Shown: positions 16,131 to 24,763, numbered from the stretch's first letter. The stretch is DNA of 64,000 nucleotides from Oryzobacter telluris (GCF_043099285.1 NZ_CP170723.1:558001-622000); one strand, 5' to 3'. Notes: a model not told the origin generated them from the letters alone. Made by a program: numbers and translations.

Positions 16131-17420
16131 ATGCACATGCCACCTCTCGCCCCGGACGGTGCTCCGCGCCGTCGGGAGCAGGTCGCCGTCGTCGGGGCCG
16201 GCGTGGCCGGGTTGACGTCGGCGTACGTCCTCTCCCGCGACCACGACGTGACGCTCATCGAGGCCGATGCCCGCCTCGGAGGCCACGCCCACACCCACAC
16301 GGTCGACACCGACAGCGGCCCGCTGCGGGTCGACAGCGGCTTCATCGTCCACAACGACCGCACCTACCCGATGCTGCGGCGCCTCTTCCGCGAGCTCGGC
16401 GTCGAGGCGCGCGACACCGAGATGTCGATGAGCATCCGCGACGAGGCCACCGGCACCGAGTACGCCGGTGGGCGCGGGGTGAAGGGCTTCCTCGCCCGCC
16501 CCAGCCAGCTGCTCGACCGCGACTTCGTCGCCATGCTGCGCTCGGTGAAGCGGTTCCACGCCCTGGCGCGCACCTTCCTCGAGGAGACGACCGACGAGGA
16601 CGCCACCACCTACGGCGAGTTCATCCGCGACGGCGGCTTCCCCGAGTCCTTCCGCCGCCTCTACGCCGTCCCGCTCGTGGCCTGCGTCTGGTCCAGCGGT
16701 GGCGAGGACGCGATGGACTACCCCGCGCGCTACCTGTTCCGCTTCCTCGAGCACCACGGGATGCTCTCGATCGGTGACAGCCCGCAGTGGATGACCGTGG
16801 TCGGCGGCTCCGGGACCTACGTCGACCTCCTGGCCGAGAAGCTGCACGCCGTGCGCTCCGGCGACCCCGTCACCTCGGTGCTGCGCACCCTCGACGGCGT
16901 CGAGATCCGCACGTCCTCGGGCCGGATCGACCACTACGACCGCGTCGTCATGGCCTGTCACGCCGACGACGCCCTGTCCCTCCTCGCCGACCCGACGCCC
17001 GCGGAGAAGGAGGTCCTCGGCGCCTTCCGCTACACGCGCAACGAGACCGTCCTGCACCGCGACGGGTCCCTGATGCCGCGCGCCCGCCTCGCGCGGTCGT
17101 CGTGGAACTACCTGGTCGGCGACCCGTCGCAGGGCGCGGTCGTCACCTACTGGATGAACCGCCTCCAGGGGCTCCCGGCCGCCGAGCCGTTCTACGTGAC
17201 GCTGAACGCCACCGGGCGCATCGACCCTGAGAAGATCGTCGCCACCATGCAGTACAGCCACCCCCTCTACGACCTCGCGGCGGTGCGCGCCCAGCGACGC
17301 CTCCCCGAGCTCAGCACCGAGCGCACGACCTACGCCGGCGCGTACCACGGCTGGGGTTTCCACGAGGACGGCTGTCGCTCAGGGGTGGAGGCCGCTGCCG
17401 CGTTCGGGGTGACCTGGTGA
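16131..17420 (+). CDS. FAD/NAD(P)-dependent amine-oxidase-like oxidoreductase
   Basis: Flavoprotein of 429 residues. The FAD motif VVGAGVAGLTSAYVLS is at about 20-35, followed by the acidic strand end IEADARLGGHAHT and RVDSGFIVHN. This is the flavin amine oxidase / NAD(P)-binding Rossmann group that habitually precedes DUF1365 and CFA-like genes. It probably desaturates or oxidises a lipid chain produced or used by those enzymes. GGAGGG at 16115-16120 lies ten bases before ATG 16131; ATG 16137 is a close alternative. It is the first gene of the divergent operon and its stop overlaps the DUF1365 start. Confidence 0.88.
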   Translation: MHMPPLAPDGAPRRREQVAVVGAGVAGLTSAYVLSRDHDVTLIEADARLGGHAHTHTVDTDSGPLRVDSGFIVHNDRTYPMLRRLFRELGVEARDTEMSMSIRDEATGTEYAGGRGVKGFLARPSQLLDRDFVAMLRSVKRFHALARTFLEETTDEDATTYGEFIRDGGFPESFRRLYAVPLVACVWSSGGEDAMDYPARYLFRFLEHHGMLSIGDSPQWMTVVGGSGTYVDLLAEKLHAVRSGDPVTSVLRTLDGVEIRTSSGRIDHYDRVVMACHADDALSLLADPTPAEKEVLGAFRYTRNETVLHRDGSLMPRARLARSSWNYLVGDPSQGAVVTYWMNRLQGLPAAEPFYVTLNATGRIDPEKIVATMQYSHPLYDLAAVRAQRRLPELSTERTTYAGAYHGWGFHEDGCRSGVEAAAAFGVTW

Positions 17421-18172
17421 CCACCGTCGCCGACCTCCCCACCCTGCCGGCGCTCGTCGTCGGCCAGGTCCACCACACCCGGCACCGGCCGGTGAAGCAC
17501 TCCTTCACCCACCGGCACTACCAGTGGCTCGTCGACCTCGACGCGATGCCGCGGCTGCGGCGCTGGGTGCGGCCCTTCGCCACCTTCCGGGGCGAGGACC
17601 ACCTCTCGGGCAACCCGGGCATCGCGGCGCTGAAGGCCAACGTCCTGCGGGTGCTCGAGCGCGAGGGCGTGGAGACCCGCGACGTCGAGCGTGTCGTCAT
17701 GCTCGCCAACGCCCGCGTCCTCGGGTACACGTTCGACCCGATGAGCGCGTTCTGGTGCTTCGCCGCCGACGGGTCGGTGCGGGCCGTGCTCGTCGAGGTG
17801 CACAACACCTACGGCGGCCGCCACGCGTACGTCCTCCACCCGGACGCCACGGGTCGTGCCGACACGGCCAAGGAGTTCTACGTCTCGCCGTTCAACGACG
17901 TCGAGGGCGACTACGCCATCCGCTTCCACCTCGAGCAGGGCCGGGTCGGCGTCGCCATCCGTCTGCTCGTCGGCACCGAACCACTGGTGACCGCTTCGGT
18001 GACCGGAGTGCCCGAGCCGGCGACCTCGTCGGCCGTGGTGCGCACGGTCCTGAGGCACCCGCTCATGACGCAGCGGGTGAGCGGCCTCATCCGGGTGCAC
18101 GGCATCTGGCTGTGGCTGCGTCGCCTGCCCGTGCGTCCCCGCCCGACTGCCTCCCTGGAGAGTGTGAGATGA
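17417..18172 (+). CDS. DUF1365 family protein
   Basis: Protein of 251 residues in DUF1365. Family signs are GQVHHTRHRPVKHSFTHRHY at the N-terminus, DHLSG, VMLANARVLGYTFDPMSAFWC, VEVHNTYGGRHAYVL and KEFYVSPFNDVEG. The reaction is not established, but the gene nearly always lies between a flavin oxidoreductase and a CFA-like methyltransferase, and it belongs to the singlet-oxygen regulon in Rhodobacter-type bacteria. GTG 17417 overlaps the preceding TGA by four bases and its own stop overlaps the next ATG, so the three are tightly coupled. Confidence 0.9.
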   Translation: MTTVADLPTLPALVVGQVHHTRHRPVKHSFTHRHYQWLVDLDAMPRLRRWVRPFATFRGEDHLSGNPGIAALKANVLRVLEREGVETRDVERVVMLANARVLGYTFDPMSAFWCFAADGSVRAVLVEVHNTYGGRHAYVLHPDATGRADTAKEFYVSPFNDVEGDYAIRFHLEQGRVGVAIRLLVGTEPLVTASVTGVPEPATSSAVVRTVLRHPLMTQRVSGLIRVHGIWLWLRRLPVRPRPTASLESVR

Positions 18173-19419
18173 CCGCCGACGCCCCCCGCATCGAGCTGAC
18201 CCCGACCCTCGGCCTGTCCAAGGTCCTGACCCGCGGCGCCGTCGCCCGGCGCATCGTCCACGCGACGGTCGCGAAGATGGACGTGCGCCTGCGCTACCCG
18301 GACGGCACCGAGGTCGGCGGCGGCGGACCCGACTCGCCCGTCCTGGAGATCGTCCGTCCCGCCGCGATGTTCCAGCGGCTCGAGGCGCACCCCAAGATCG
18401 GCCTCGGCGAGGGCTACATGGCCGGCGACTGGCGCGCCGCCCCCGGCACCGACCTCGCCCAGGCGCTCATGCCCTTCGCCGCGCGGATGGGCCGCCTGGT
18501 CCCCAGGCCGCTGCTGTCGATGCGCGCCGTGGTCGACCGCGCCATCCCGCGGGCCCAGCGCAACACCCTCGAGGGCTCGCGCAGCAACATCAGCGCCCAC
18601 TACGACCTGAGCAACGAGCTCTTCGGGGCCTTCCTCGACCCGTCGATGTCGTACAGCTCGGCGATCTTCGACCCGTCGCGCCCGCTCGCCGAGCAGGACC
18701 TCCACGAGGCCCAGGTGCGCAAGGTCGAGGCCGTCCTCGACGCCGCCTCGGTGCGCGAGGGCAGCCGCGTCCTCGAGATCGGCACCGGCTGGGGCGAGCT
18801 CGCCATCCGTGCCGCGCTGCGCGGCGCCACCGTCGTGTCGGTCACCCTCTCGGCCGAGCAGCGCGACCTCGCGCTGAAGCGGATCGCCGACGCCGGCGTC
18901 TCCGAGCGCGTCGAGGTGCGCCTGCAGGACTACCGCGAGGTCACCGGCCAGTTCGACGCCGTCGTCAGCGTGGAGATGATCGAGGCCGTCGGCGAGGAGT
19001 ACTGGGAGACCTACTTCGCGAAGATCGACGACGTCCTCGCCCCCGGCGGCGCGGTCGCCATCCAGGCGATCCTCATGGAGCACCACCGCCTGCTGGCCAC
19101 GAAGACCTCGTTCGGCTGGATCCAGAAGTACATCTTCCCCGGCGGCCTCATCCCCTCGATGCAGGCGATCCGCGAGGTCACCCGCGACCACACCGAGCTG
19201 CGCGTCGAGCGGGTGCACTCCTTCGGCACCGACTACGCCGAGACCCTGCGCCGCTGGCGCGAGACCTTCGACACCCGCTGGACGGAGATCCGGCCGCTGG
19301 GCTTCGACGAGACCTTCAAGCGGATGTGGGAGTTCTACCTCGCCTACTGTGAGGCCGGGTTCGCGACGCACTACCTGGACGTCGCGCAGATCCGCTTGGC
19401 CCGCAAGGAGGCCCGATGA
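18169..19419 (+). CDS. CFA-like SAM-dependent methyltransferase (second copy)
   Basis: CFA-synthase family protein of 416 residues. SNISAHYDLSNELF precedes the SAM site LEIGTGWGELAI; VEMIEAVGEEYWETYF carries the conserved Glu, and IQKYIFPGG and EFYLAYCEAGF close the domain. The YSC cysteine of classical synthases is Ser164 here (SMSYSSAIF), as in the first copy. Sequence between the motifs differs clearly from the first copy, so this is not a recent duplication. ATG 18169 overlaps the DUF1365 stop (ATGA). It likely modifies unsaturated phospholipid acyl chains at the membrane. Confidence 0.9.
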   Translation: MTADAPRIELTPTLGLSKVLTRGAVARRIVHATVAKMDVRLRYPDGTEVGGGGPDSPVLEIVRPAAMFQRLEAHPKIGLGEGYMAGDWRAAPGTDLAQALMPFAARMGRLVPRPLLSMRAVVDRAIPRAQRNTLEGSRSNISAHYDLSNELFGAFLDPSMSYSSAIFDPSRPLAEQDLHEAQVRKVEAVLDAASVREGSRVLEIGTGWGELAIRAALRGATVVSVTLSAEQRDLALKRIADAGVSERVEVRLQDYREVTGQFDAVVSVEMIEAVGEEYWETYFAKIDDVLAPGGAVAIQAILMEHHRLLATKTSFGWIQKYIFPGGLIPSMQAIREVTRDHTELRVERVHSFGTDYAETLRRWRETFDTRWTEIRPLGFDETFKRMWEFYLAYCEAGFATHYLDVAQIRLARKEAR

Positions 19420-19847
19420 GCACCGTCGAACGGACCATCACCACGAGCACCCCGCCCGAGACCGTCTTCCCGTACCTGGTCGACTTCCGCACCGCCACCG
19501 AGTGGGACGCCGGCACGGTGTCCTGCGACCTGGTCTCCGGTGACGGCGGCCCGGGCACGGTCTACCGCAACGTCTCGTCCTTCATGGGCAACGAGGTCGA
19601 GCTCGAGTACACGACGCAGACCGTCGAGGAGCCCCGCTTCGTCATCGTCGGCCGCAACGACACGACGACCAGCCACGACACGATCACGGTGACGCCCACC
19701 GGCGACGGGGGCTCGACCGTGGTCTACCGGGCCGAGTTCACCTTCACGGGCATCACGAAGTTCGCCTCCCCGCTGCTCAAGCCCTTCCTCGAGAAGCTCG
19801 GGAACGACACCGCCGCACAGCTGAAGACCGCGCTGGACCGCCTGTGA
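19416..19847 (+). CDS. SRPBCC (START-like) family protein
   Basis: Small protein of 143 residues with the helix-grip pattern: MSTVERTITTSTPPETVFPYLVDFRTATEWD at the start, then alternating strands and a closing amphipathic helix. Such proteins bind hydrophobic ligands. In this operon it may carry or shield a lipid product. ATG 19416 overlaps the previous stop and its TGA overlaps the next GTG. Function is inferred only from fold and context. Confidence 0.85.
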   Translation: MSTVERTITTSTPPETVFPYLVDFRTATEWDAGTVSCDLVSGDGGPGTVYRNVSSFMGNEVELEYTTQTVEEPRFVIVGRNDTTTSHDTITVTPTGDGGSTVVYRAEFTFTGITKFASPLLKPFLEKLGNDTAAQLKTALDRL

Positions 19848-20845
19848 CGCAACCGCGTCGGGCCCTCGTCACCGGGGTCACGGGCTACATCGGCTCGCGG
19901 CTCGTCCCGCGCCTCGTCGACGACGGGTGGGACGTCCGGGTCCTCACGCGGGACGAGGCCAAGGTCGCCGACCGCTGGTGGCGGCCGAAGGTGGAGGTCG
20001 TCGAGGGCGACGCCACCTCCAGCGACACCCTCGCCGAGGCCCTCGCGGGCGTCGACGTGGCCTACTACTTCCTGCACTCGATGGACGGGGAGGGCGGCTT
20101 CGTCGAGCGCGATCGCGACCTGGCCCGCGCGTTCGGGATCGCCGCGTACGAGGCGCAGGTCGGCCGGATCGTCTACCTGTCCGGGCTGCACCCGGACGAG
20201 GGACCGCTCAGCGACCACCTCGCGTCCCGGGTGGAGGTCGGCGACCTCCTCATGGCGAGCGGGGTGCCCACCGCCGTGCTCCAGGCCGCGATCATCCTCG
20301 GGTCGGGGTCCGCGTCGTTCGAGATGCTGCGCCACCTCACGACCCGGCTGCCCGTCATGGTGACGCCCAAGTGGCTGGACAACCGGATCCAGCCGATCGC
20401 CATCCGTGACGTCCTGCACCTGCTCGTCGGTGCCGCCGACCTGCCGCCCGAGCTGAACCGGACCTTCGACATCGGCGGGCCCGACGTCCTCACCTATCGC
20501 GAGATGATCACCCGGTTCGCCGCGATCGCCGGGCTGCGCCCACGCACGATCGTGTCGGTCCCCGTGCTCACTCCGCACCTGGCCAGCCAGTGGGTCGGGC
20601 TGGTCACGCCGGTGCCCACCGGCATCGCGAAGCCGCTCGTCGGGAGCCTGCTCCACGAGGTCGTGCGCACCGAGGACGACCTCGACGCCCTCGTGGGCCC
20701 GCCCCCGGGCGGGGCGCTCCCCTTCGACGTCGCGGTCGCCGACGCGATCGCCGGTGACGACGCCGACCCGCGGCCCGAGCCCGGTACCGTCGACCCCGCG
20801 CGGATCACGGCCGCCGACCCCTCGTGGGCCGGCGGTGGGTCGTGA
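19844..20845 (+). CDS. NAD(P)-binding NmrA/epimerase-like protein
   Basis: Protein of 333 residues with an atypical-SDR fold. VTGVTGYIGSRLVPRLV is the dinucleotide loop, VVEGDATSSDTLAEAL and VDVAYYFLHSM follow, and DIGGPDVLTYREM is the conserved C-terminal stretch of this group, often annotated as NAD(P)H-binding or DUF2867-linked. The catalytic Tyr-Lys pair of ordinary epimerases is not clear, so it may act as a reductase or only bind cofactor. GTG 19844 overlaps the SRPBCC stop by four bases. Confidence 0.83.
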   Translation: MTQPRRALVTGVTGYIGSRLVPRLVDDGWDVRVLTRDEAKVADRWWRPKVEVVEGDATSSDTLAEALAGVDVAYYFLHSMDGEGGFVERDRDLARAFGIAAYEAQVGRIVYLSGLHPDEGPLSDHLASRVEVGDLLMASGVPTAVLQAAIILGSGSASFEMLRHLTTRLPVMVTPKWLDNRIQPIAIRDVLHLLVGAADLPPELNRTFDIGGPDVLTYREMITRFAAIAGLRPRTIVSVPVLTPHLASQWVGLVTPVPTGIAKPLVGSLLHEVVRTEDDLDALVGPPPGGALPFDVAVADAIAGDDADPRPEPGTVDPARITAADPSWAGGGS

Positions 20846-20866
20846 GCCGGTGACCCGCCTCCAGCC

Positions 20867-21589
20867 ATGAACCCCGTCGCCGAGCTCCGTGCCTTCTTCC
20901 GGGCCGCCCTCGTCGACCCGGTGCCGCGCGACCACACCGAGCCCGACTGGGCCTTCCGCCGCCGACGCATCGTCGCGGGGGTGACCCTGCTCGTCGGGGC
21001 CGGCGTCCTCGCCTGGGCGCTGCGGATCGAGCCGGGTGACCCCACCTTCTACGTCGCCACCATCGTCCTGGCCGTCGTCTGGGCGGGCGGCGCGCTGCTC
21101 TCGGGGCCGCTGCACCTCGGCCGCGCGCACACCCGGGCGGGGCGCGGCTCGAGCCGTGCCGTCGTGCAGTCCCTGGCGCTGGGGCTGCTGCTGCTCGCGG
21201 TCTTCATGCTCGGCGCGGTGGTCGTGGCCCGCATCCCGTTCCTGCGCGAGCCCGTGCAGGAGCTGCTCGACCACGCGCGGTTCGGGTCGCTCGGCCTCGT
21301 CGCGCTCATCACCGCGGTCAACGGGGTGGCCGAGGAGCTGTACTTCCGCGGGGCGCTCTACGCCGGGGTCGGGCGGCGGCACGCCGTGGCCGTCACGACG
21401 CTCGTGTACACCCTCGTCACCGCGACGTCCGGCATCGCGCTCCTCGTCCTCGCCGGGGCGCTCGTCGGGCTCGTCGTGGGGTTCCAGCGGCGGGTGACCG
21501 GCGGCATCCTCGGACCCACGATCACCCACCTCACCTGGTCGCTGGGCATGCTCTTCCTCCTCCCACCCGTCCTCGACCGGCTCTCCTGA
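20867..21589 (+). CDS. CPBP family intramembrane metalloprotease
   Basis: Membrane protein of 240 residues with about six helices. AEELYFRGALY is the EExxxR motif of CAAX/bacteriocin-processing proteases, and LTWSLGMLFLLPP near the C-terminus matches the later helix. A protein substrate is unknown; in bacteria these proteases often serve stress or immunity functions. It lies 21 bases after the NAD-binding protein and 10 before the photolyase, so it belongs to the same transcript. Confidence 0.85.
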   Translation: MNPVAELRAFFRAALVDPVPRDHTEPDWAFRRRRIVAGVTLLVGAGVLAWALRIEPGDPTFYVATIVLAVVWAGGALLSGPLHLGRAHTRAGRGSSRAVVQSLALGLLLLAVFMLGAVVVARIPFLREPVQELLDHARFGSLGLVALITAVNGVAEELYFRGALYAGVGRRHAVAVTTLVYTLVTATSGIALLVLAGALVGLVVGFQRRVTGGILGPTITHLTWSLGMLFLLPPVLDRLS

Positions 21590-21599
21590 GGAGGCTGCC

Positions 21600-22967
21600 G
21601 TGACCTCCGTCCTCTGGCTCCGCCGCGACCTGCGGCGGCGCGACCACCCCGCCCTCCTCGCGGCCCGAGACGCGGCCGGTGACGGCGACCTCGTCGTCGC
21701 GTTCGTCGTCGACCCGCGGCTGTGGGCCGGGGGAGGGTCGGTGCGGCGGGCGTGGCTCGCGGCCAACCTGCGCGCACTCGACGAGTCGCTCGACGGCAAC
21801 CTCACCCTCCTGCACGGCAACCCGCGCGCGGTGGTGCCCGAGCTCGCGAAGCGGGTCGGGGCGTCGTCGGTCCACGTGACTCGGGAGACCACTCCCGTGG
21901 GGCGCTTCCGCGACGAGGTCGTCGCGGAACGACTGGGCGGCAGCGGGATCGAGTGGGTGGAGACGGGCACGCCCTACGCGGTGGGTCCCGGAATCGTCGT
22001 CAACGGCAGTGGGGACCCGTACAAGGTGTTCACGCCGTTCTCGAAGGCGTGGCGCGCCCACGGCTGGCCCGACCCCGCCCCGACCCCTCGCTCGCTGCCC
22101 CTGCGGCACGCCCGCAACGACGCCGACGCGACGGCCGCGCTCGATGCCGCGCTCTCGTCCTCCGACCTGCCCGAGCTGCCCGAGGCGGGGGAGGAGGCCG
22201 CGCTGCGGCGCTGGCGCTCCTGGCGCGACGGCGGTCTCGACGGGTACTCCGACGACCGCAACCGTCCCGACCTCGACGGGACCTCGCGGCTGTCGACCTA
22301 TCTGAAGCTCGGTGTCCTGCACCCGCGCACGCTCCTGGCCGACCTCGCCGGCGAGCGGGGCAAGGGCGCGCACGTGTTCGAGTCCGAGCTGGCCTGGCGC
22401 GAGTTCTACGCCGACGTCCTGTGGCACCAGCCGCGCACCGCGTGGGAGGACCTCAGGACCGAGATGGGCCGGATGCGCTACGACGAGCCGCAGGACGCCA
22501 TCGAGGCCTGGAAGAGCGGGCACACCGGGTACCCGATCGTCGACGCCGGGATGCGGCAGCTGCTGGCCGAGGGCTGGATGCACAACCGCGTGCGGATGAT
22601 CACGGCGAGCTTCCTCACCAAGGACCTGCACGTGTGGTGGCCGCTGGGGGCGCGCCACTTCCTCGAGCACCTCCTCGACGGCGACATCGCCTCGAACAAC
22701 CACGGCTGGCAGTGGGTCGCCGGCACCGGGACCGACGCCTCGCCGTACTTCCGCGTGTTCAACCCCGTGACGCAGGGGATGCGCTTCGACCCCGACGGTG
22801 CGTACGTGCGCCGATGGGTGCCCGAGCTCGCGCACCTGGCGGGCAAGGCCGCGCACGAGCCGTGGGAACACGACGACGGGTACGCCCACGGTTACCCGCA
22901 GCGCATCGTCGACCACGCTGCCGAGCGGGTGGAGGCCCTCGAGCGCCTCGAGGCCACCAAGGGCTGA
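21600..22967 (+). CDS. phr: deoxyribodipyrimidine photolyase
   Basis: Light-driven repair of UV pyrimidine dimers, 455 residues, of class-I CPD photolyase type. The N-terminal antenna domain starts SVLWLRRDLRRRDHPAL. The FAD domain shows LSTYLKLGVLHPR, WREFYADVLW, GYPIVDAGMRQL and the strongly conserved MHNRVRMITASFLTKDL, then NNHGWQWVAGTGTDASPYFR. All cofactor-contact motifs appear intact. GTG 21600 is set by GAGGAGG five bases upstream. As the last gene of the light-regulator operon it supports a photoprotective role for the whole cluster. Confidence 0.95.
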   Translation: MTSVLWLRRDLRRRDHPALLAARDAAGDGDLVVAFVVDPRLWAGGGSVRRAWLAANLRALDESLDGNLTLLHGNPRAVVPELAKRVGASSVHVTRETTPVGRFRDEVVAERLGGSGIEWVETGTPYAVGPGIVVNGSGDPYKVFTPFSKAWRAHGWPDPAPTPRSLPLRHARNDADATAALDAALSSSDLPELPEAGEEAALRRWRSWRDGGLDGYSDDRNRPDLDGTSRLSTYLKLGVLHPRTLLADLAGERGKGAHVFESELAWREFYADVLWHQPRTAWEDLRTEMGRMRYDEPQDAIEAWKSGHTGYPIVDAGMRQLLAEGWMHNRVRMITASFLTKDLHVWWPLGARHFLEHLLDGDIASNNHGWQWVAGTGTDASPYFRVFNPVTQGMRFDPDGAYVRRWVPELAHLAGKAAHEPWEHDDGYAHGYPQRIVDHAAERVEALERLEATKG

Positions 22968-22976
22968 GCGTTGGCT

Positions 22977-23009
22977 CCCAAGGTTCGACAGGGCCCGGCG
23001 GAACTTGGG
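22977..23009 (+). terminator. inverted repeat after photolyase
   Basis: CCCAAGGTTC (22977-22986) pairs, with one bulged base, with GAACTTGGG (23001-23009). It begins 10 bases after the photolyase stop and has no T-run. Its right arm overlaps the -35 region proposed for the next transcript. It could be a terminator or a regulatory site. Confidence 0.35.
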
Positions 23010-23034
23010 GAAGTGCGTGACGTGTCCCTAGAAT
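23005..23034 (+). promoter_or_regulatory. promoter of the TerC transcript
   Basis: TAGAAT (23029-23034) is a near-consensus -10 box, with TTGGGG (23005-23010) 18 bases upstream as a weak -35. Transcription would start near 23041, just at the 5' edge of the riboswitch. Confidence 0.6.
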
Positions 23035-23040
23035 CGGGGG

Positions 23041-23172
23041 CACGAGGGGAGTACTTCCCAAGCTCGTGCCGGTCAGTACGACCCACCCCGCGGTGGGTCC
23101 CGGTACGGCACCGCCCGGCTCGTCCGGACCGGTGAAGGAGACCTCAGGACCGTCTCATCGTGCCCTGAGGAG
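23041..23172 (+). promoter_or_regulatory. yybP-ykoY manganese riboswitch with Shine-Dalgarno masking
   Basis: The leader carries the family marks: GGGGAGTA close to the start, an internal GC-rich arm, and GAGACC at the end. Stem P1 is GAGG (23044-23047) with CCTC (23142-23145). The same CCTC begins CCTCAGG (23142-23148), which can instead pair with CCTGAGG (23164-23170) and so hide the GAGGAG ribosome site (23167-23172). Metal binding that closes P1 would free the site, giving an ON switch at translation. TerC and other manganese exporters are the usual genes behind this class. The folding is read by eye. Confidence 0.8.
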
Positions 23173-23178
23173 CCCACC

Positions 23179-24237
23179 ATGTCCCTGCTCTCCTTCCTGC
23201 CCACCGCGGCCGAACCCGCCGGTGGCCCCGTCGACTCGGTCGGCACGCCCCTGCTGTGGGGCGCCACCATCGCCGTGGTCCTGGGCCTGTTCGCCCTCGA
23301 CTTCGTTCTGACCCGCAAGCCCCACGCGGTCTCGATGAAGGAGGCCGTCGCCTGGTCGTCGTTCTACGTCGGGCTGCCGCTGGCGTTCGGCGTGTTCGTC
23401 TGGACGCAGTACGGCGGTGACCGCGGCCTCGAGTACTACACGGGCTACCTGGTGGAGAAGTCGCTCTCGGTCGACAACCTCTTCGTCTTCATGCTCCTGC
23501 TGGCCGCGTTCGCGGTGCCCGACGAGCTCAAGCAGCGCGTGCTGCTCATCGGCGTGGCCGGTGCGCTCGTGCTGCGCGGCATCTTCATCGCCCTCGGTGC
23601 GCAGATGATCTCCACCTTCTCGTGGACCTTCCTCCTCTTCGGCGTCGTCCTGCTGCTCACCGCGGTCAAGGTCGGCAAGGACGCCCTGTCGGGGAACGAC
23701 CACGCGGTCGACATCGGCGAGATCCGCACCGTGAAGGTCCTGCGCCGCTTCTTCGCCGTGTCCGAGGAGTACGCCGGCACCCGGATGACGGTGGCGCAGG
23801 CCGGCCGTCGGGCGCTCACCCCGTTGGCGCTGGTGACCGTGGCGATCCTCGGCACCGACATCGTCTTCGCGGTGGACTCAGTGCCCGCGGTGTACGGCAT
23901 CACCGGCGACCCGTACCTCGTGTTCGCCACGAACGCGTTCGCGCTGTTGGGTCTTCGCGCCCTGTACTTCGTGCTCGAGGGCGCGCTCGGCTCGCTCGTG
24001 CACCTCGGCCACGGGCTCGCGGCGATCCTCGCGTTCATCGGTGTCAAGCTCGTCCTGCACTGGGCGCACGACATCTGGACCTGGGTGCCCGAGGTCCCGA
24101 CCTTGGCCTCGCTGGGAGTCATCGTCGGCATCCTCGTCCTCGTGACGTGCACGAGCCTCGTGGCCCAGCGGCGGGCCGAGCGGGCGGAGGCCGCGGCTTC
24201 CGACGAGCCGGACCCCGTGGGCGCCGACCGCACCTGA
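23179..24237 (+). CDS. terC: TerC-family integral membrane protein, probable Mn(II) exporter
   Basis: Integral membrane protein of 352 residues with about nine helices. EKSLSVDNLFVFMLLL and GTDIVFAVDSVPAV are the two TerC repeats with membrane aspartates. TerC/Alx proteins export manganese in several bacteria and were first tied to tellurite resistance. The riboswitch directly upstream favours the manganese role. ATG 23179 lies six bases after GAGGAG, which is masked in the metal-free leader. The tail after the last helix is rich in Arg and Glu. Confidence 0.92.
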   Translation: MSLLSFLPTAAEPAGGPVDSVGTPLLWGATIAVVLGLFALDFVLTRKPHAVSMKEAVAWSSFYVGLPLAFGVFVWTQYGGDRGLEYYTGYLVEKSLSVDNLFVFMLLLAAFAVPDELKQRVLLIGVAGALVLRGIFIALGAQMISTFSWTFLLFGVVLLLTAVKVGKDALSGNDHAVDIGEIRTVKVLRRFFAVSEEYAGTRMTVAQAGRRALTPLALVTVAILGTDIVFAVDSVPAVYGITGDPYLVFATNAFALLGLRALYFVLEGALGSLVHLGHGLAAILAFIGVKLVLHWAHDIWTWVPEVPTLASLGVIVGILVLVTCTSLVAQRRAERAEAAASDEPDPVGADRT

Positions 24238-24295
24238 GGTTGCCCGACGTGGGCGACTGTCACGACGAGCGTCCTGACGCCGGAGCGGTCATCCC

Positions 24296-24763
24296 CTACT
24301 GCTCCGGCGTCCGTCCGACGACGGCGATCGACCACGGTGCGGATGCGGAGACCTTGAGCGTGAACTCGCCGGCTTCGGAGACGAACGTCGATCCCTTGGC
24401 CTTCTTGTTGCCGGTGACGATCTCGCCACGGGAGACGCCGTCCTTGTCGAGCAGCTCCACGGTGAAGCCGCTCTGGGGCTTGGCTTCCCAAGTGATCTCC
24501 CAGTTGGAAGCGGCGGAGAACGCTTTCGTCGTCGTGTCGCCCGAGCCGGTGAACCGCGCCAGCGACTCGGCCTCGGAGGCCGTGCTGCTCGTTGCGGAAG
24601 GTGATGACGACACGGTGCGGCCGGCCTTGCCTGGCTGAGCGGCACCGTGGGAGCGCACGACGAGGACCACCACGACAGCCAGGGCCAGAACGGCCAGGAC
24701 GGCGCCGAGGTACACCCGTGAGCGCTGGTGGGATGCCGCGTGGCGGCTCGGGTTGTCGGTCAC
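24296..24763 (-). CDS. small membrane-anchored protein of unknown function
   Basis: Protein of 155 residues, not recognised. A short basic head is followed by one strong membrane helix (LGAVLAVLALAVVVVLVV, residues about 18-35), a Ser/Thr-rich spacer, and a beta-rich outer domain containing NWEITWEAK and a Gly-Glu-Ile turn. It resembles single-pass anchored extracellular domains. GTG 24763 is chosen because GGAGGGG lies seven bases upstream; the frame is open to 24787. It sits 97 bases downstream of the giant subtilase gene on the same strand and could be its partner, but a hairpin separates them. Confidence 0.75.
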   Translation of the reverse strand: MTDNPSRHAASHQRSRVYLGAVLAVLALAVVVVLVVRSHGAAQPGKAGRTVSSSPSATSSTASEAESLARFTGSGDTTTKAFSAASNWEITWEAKPQSGFTVELLDKDGVSRGEIVTGNKKAKGSTFVSEAGEFTLKVSASAPWSIAVVGRTPEQ

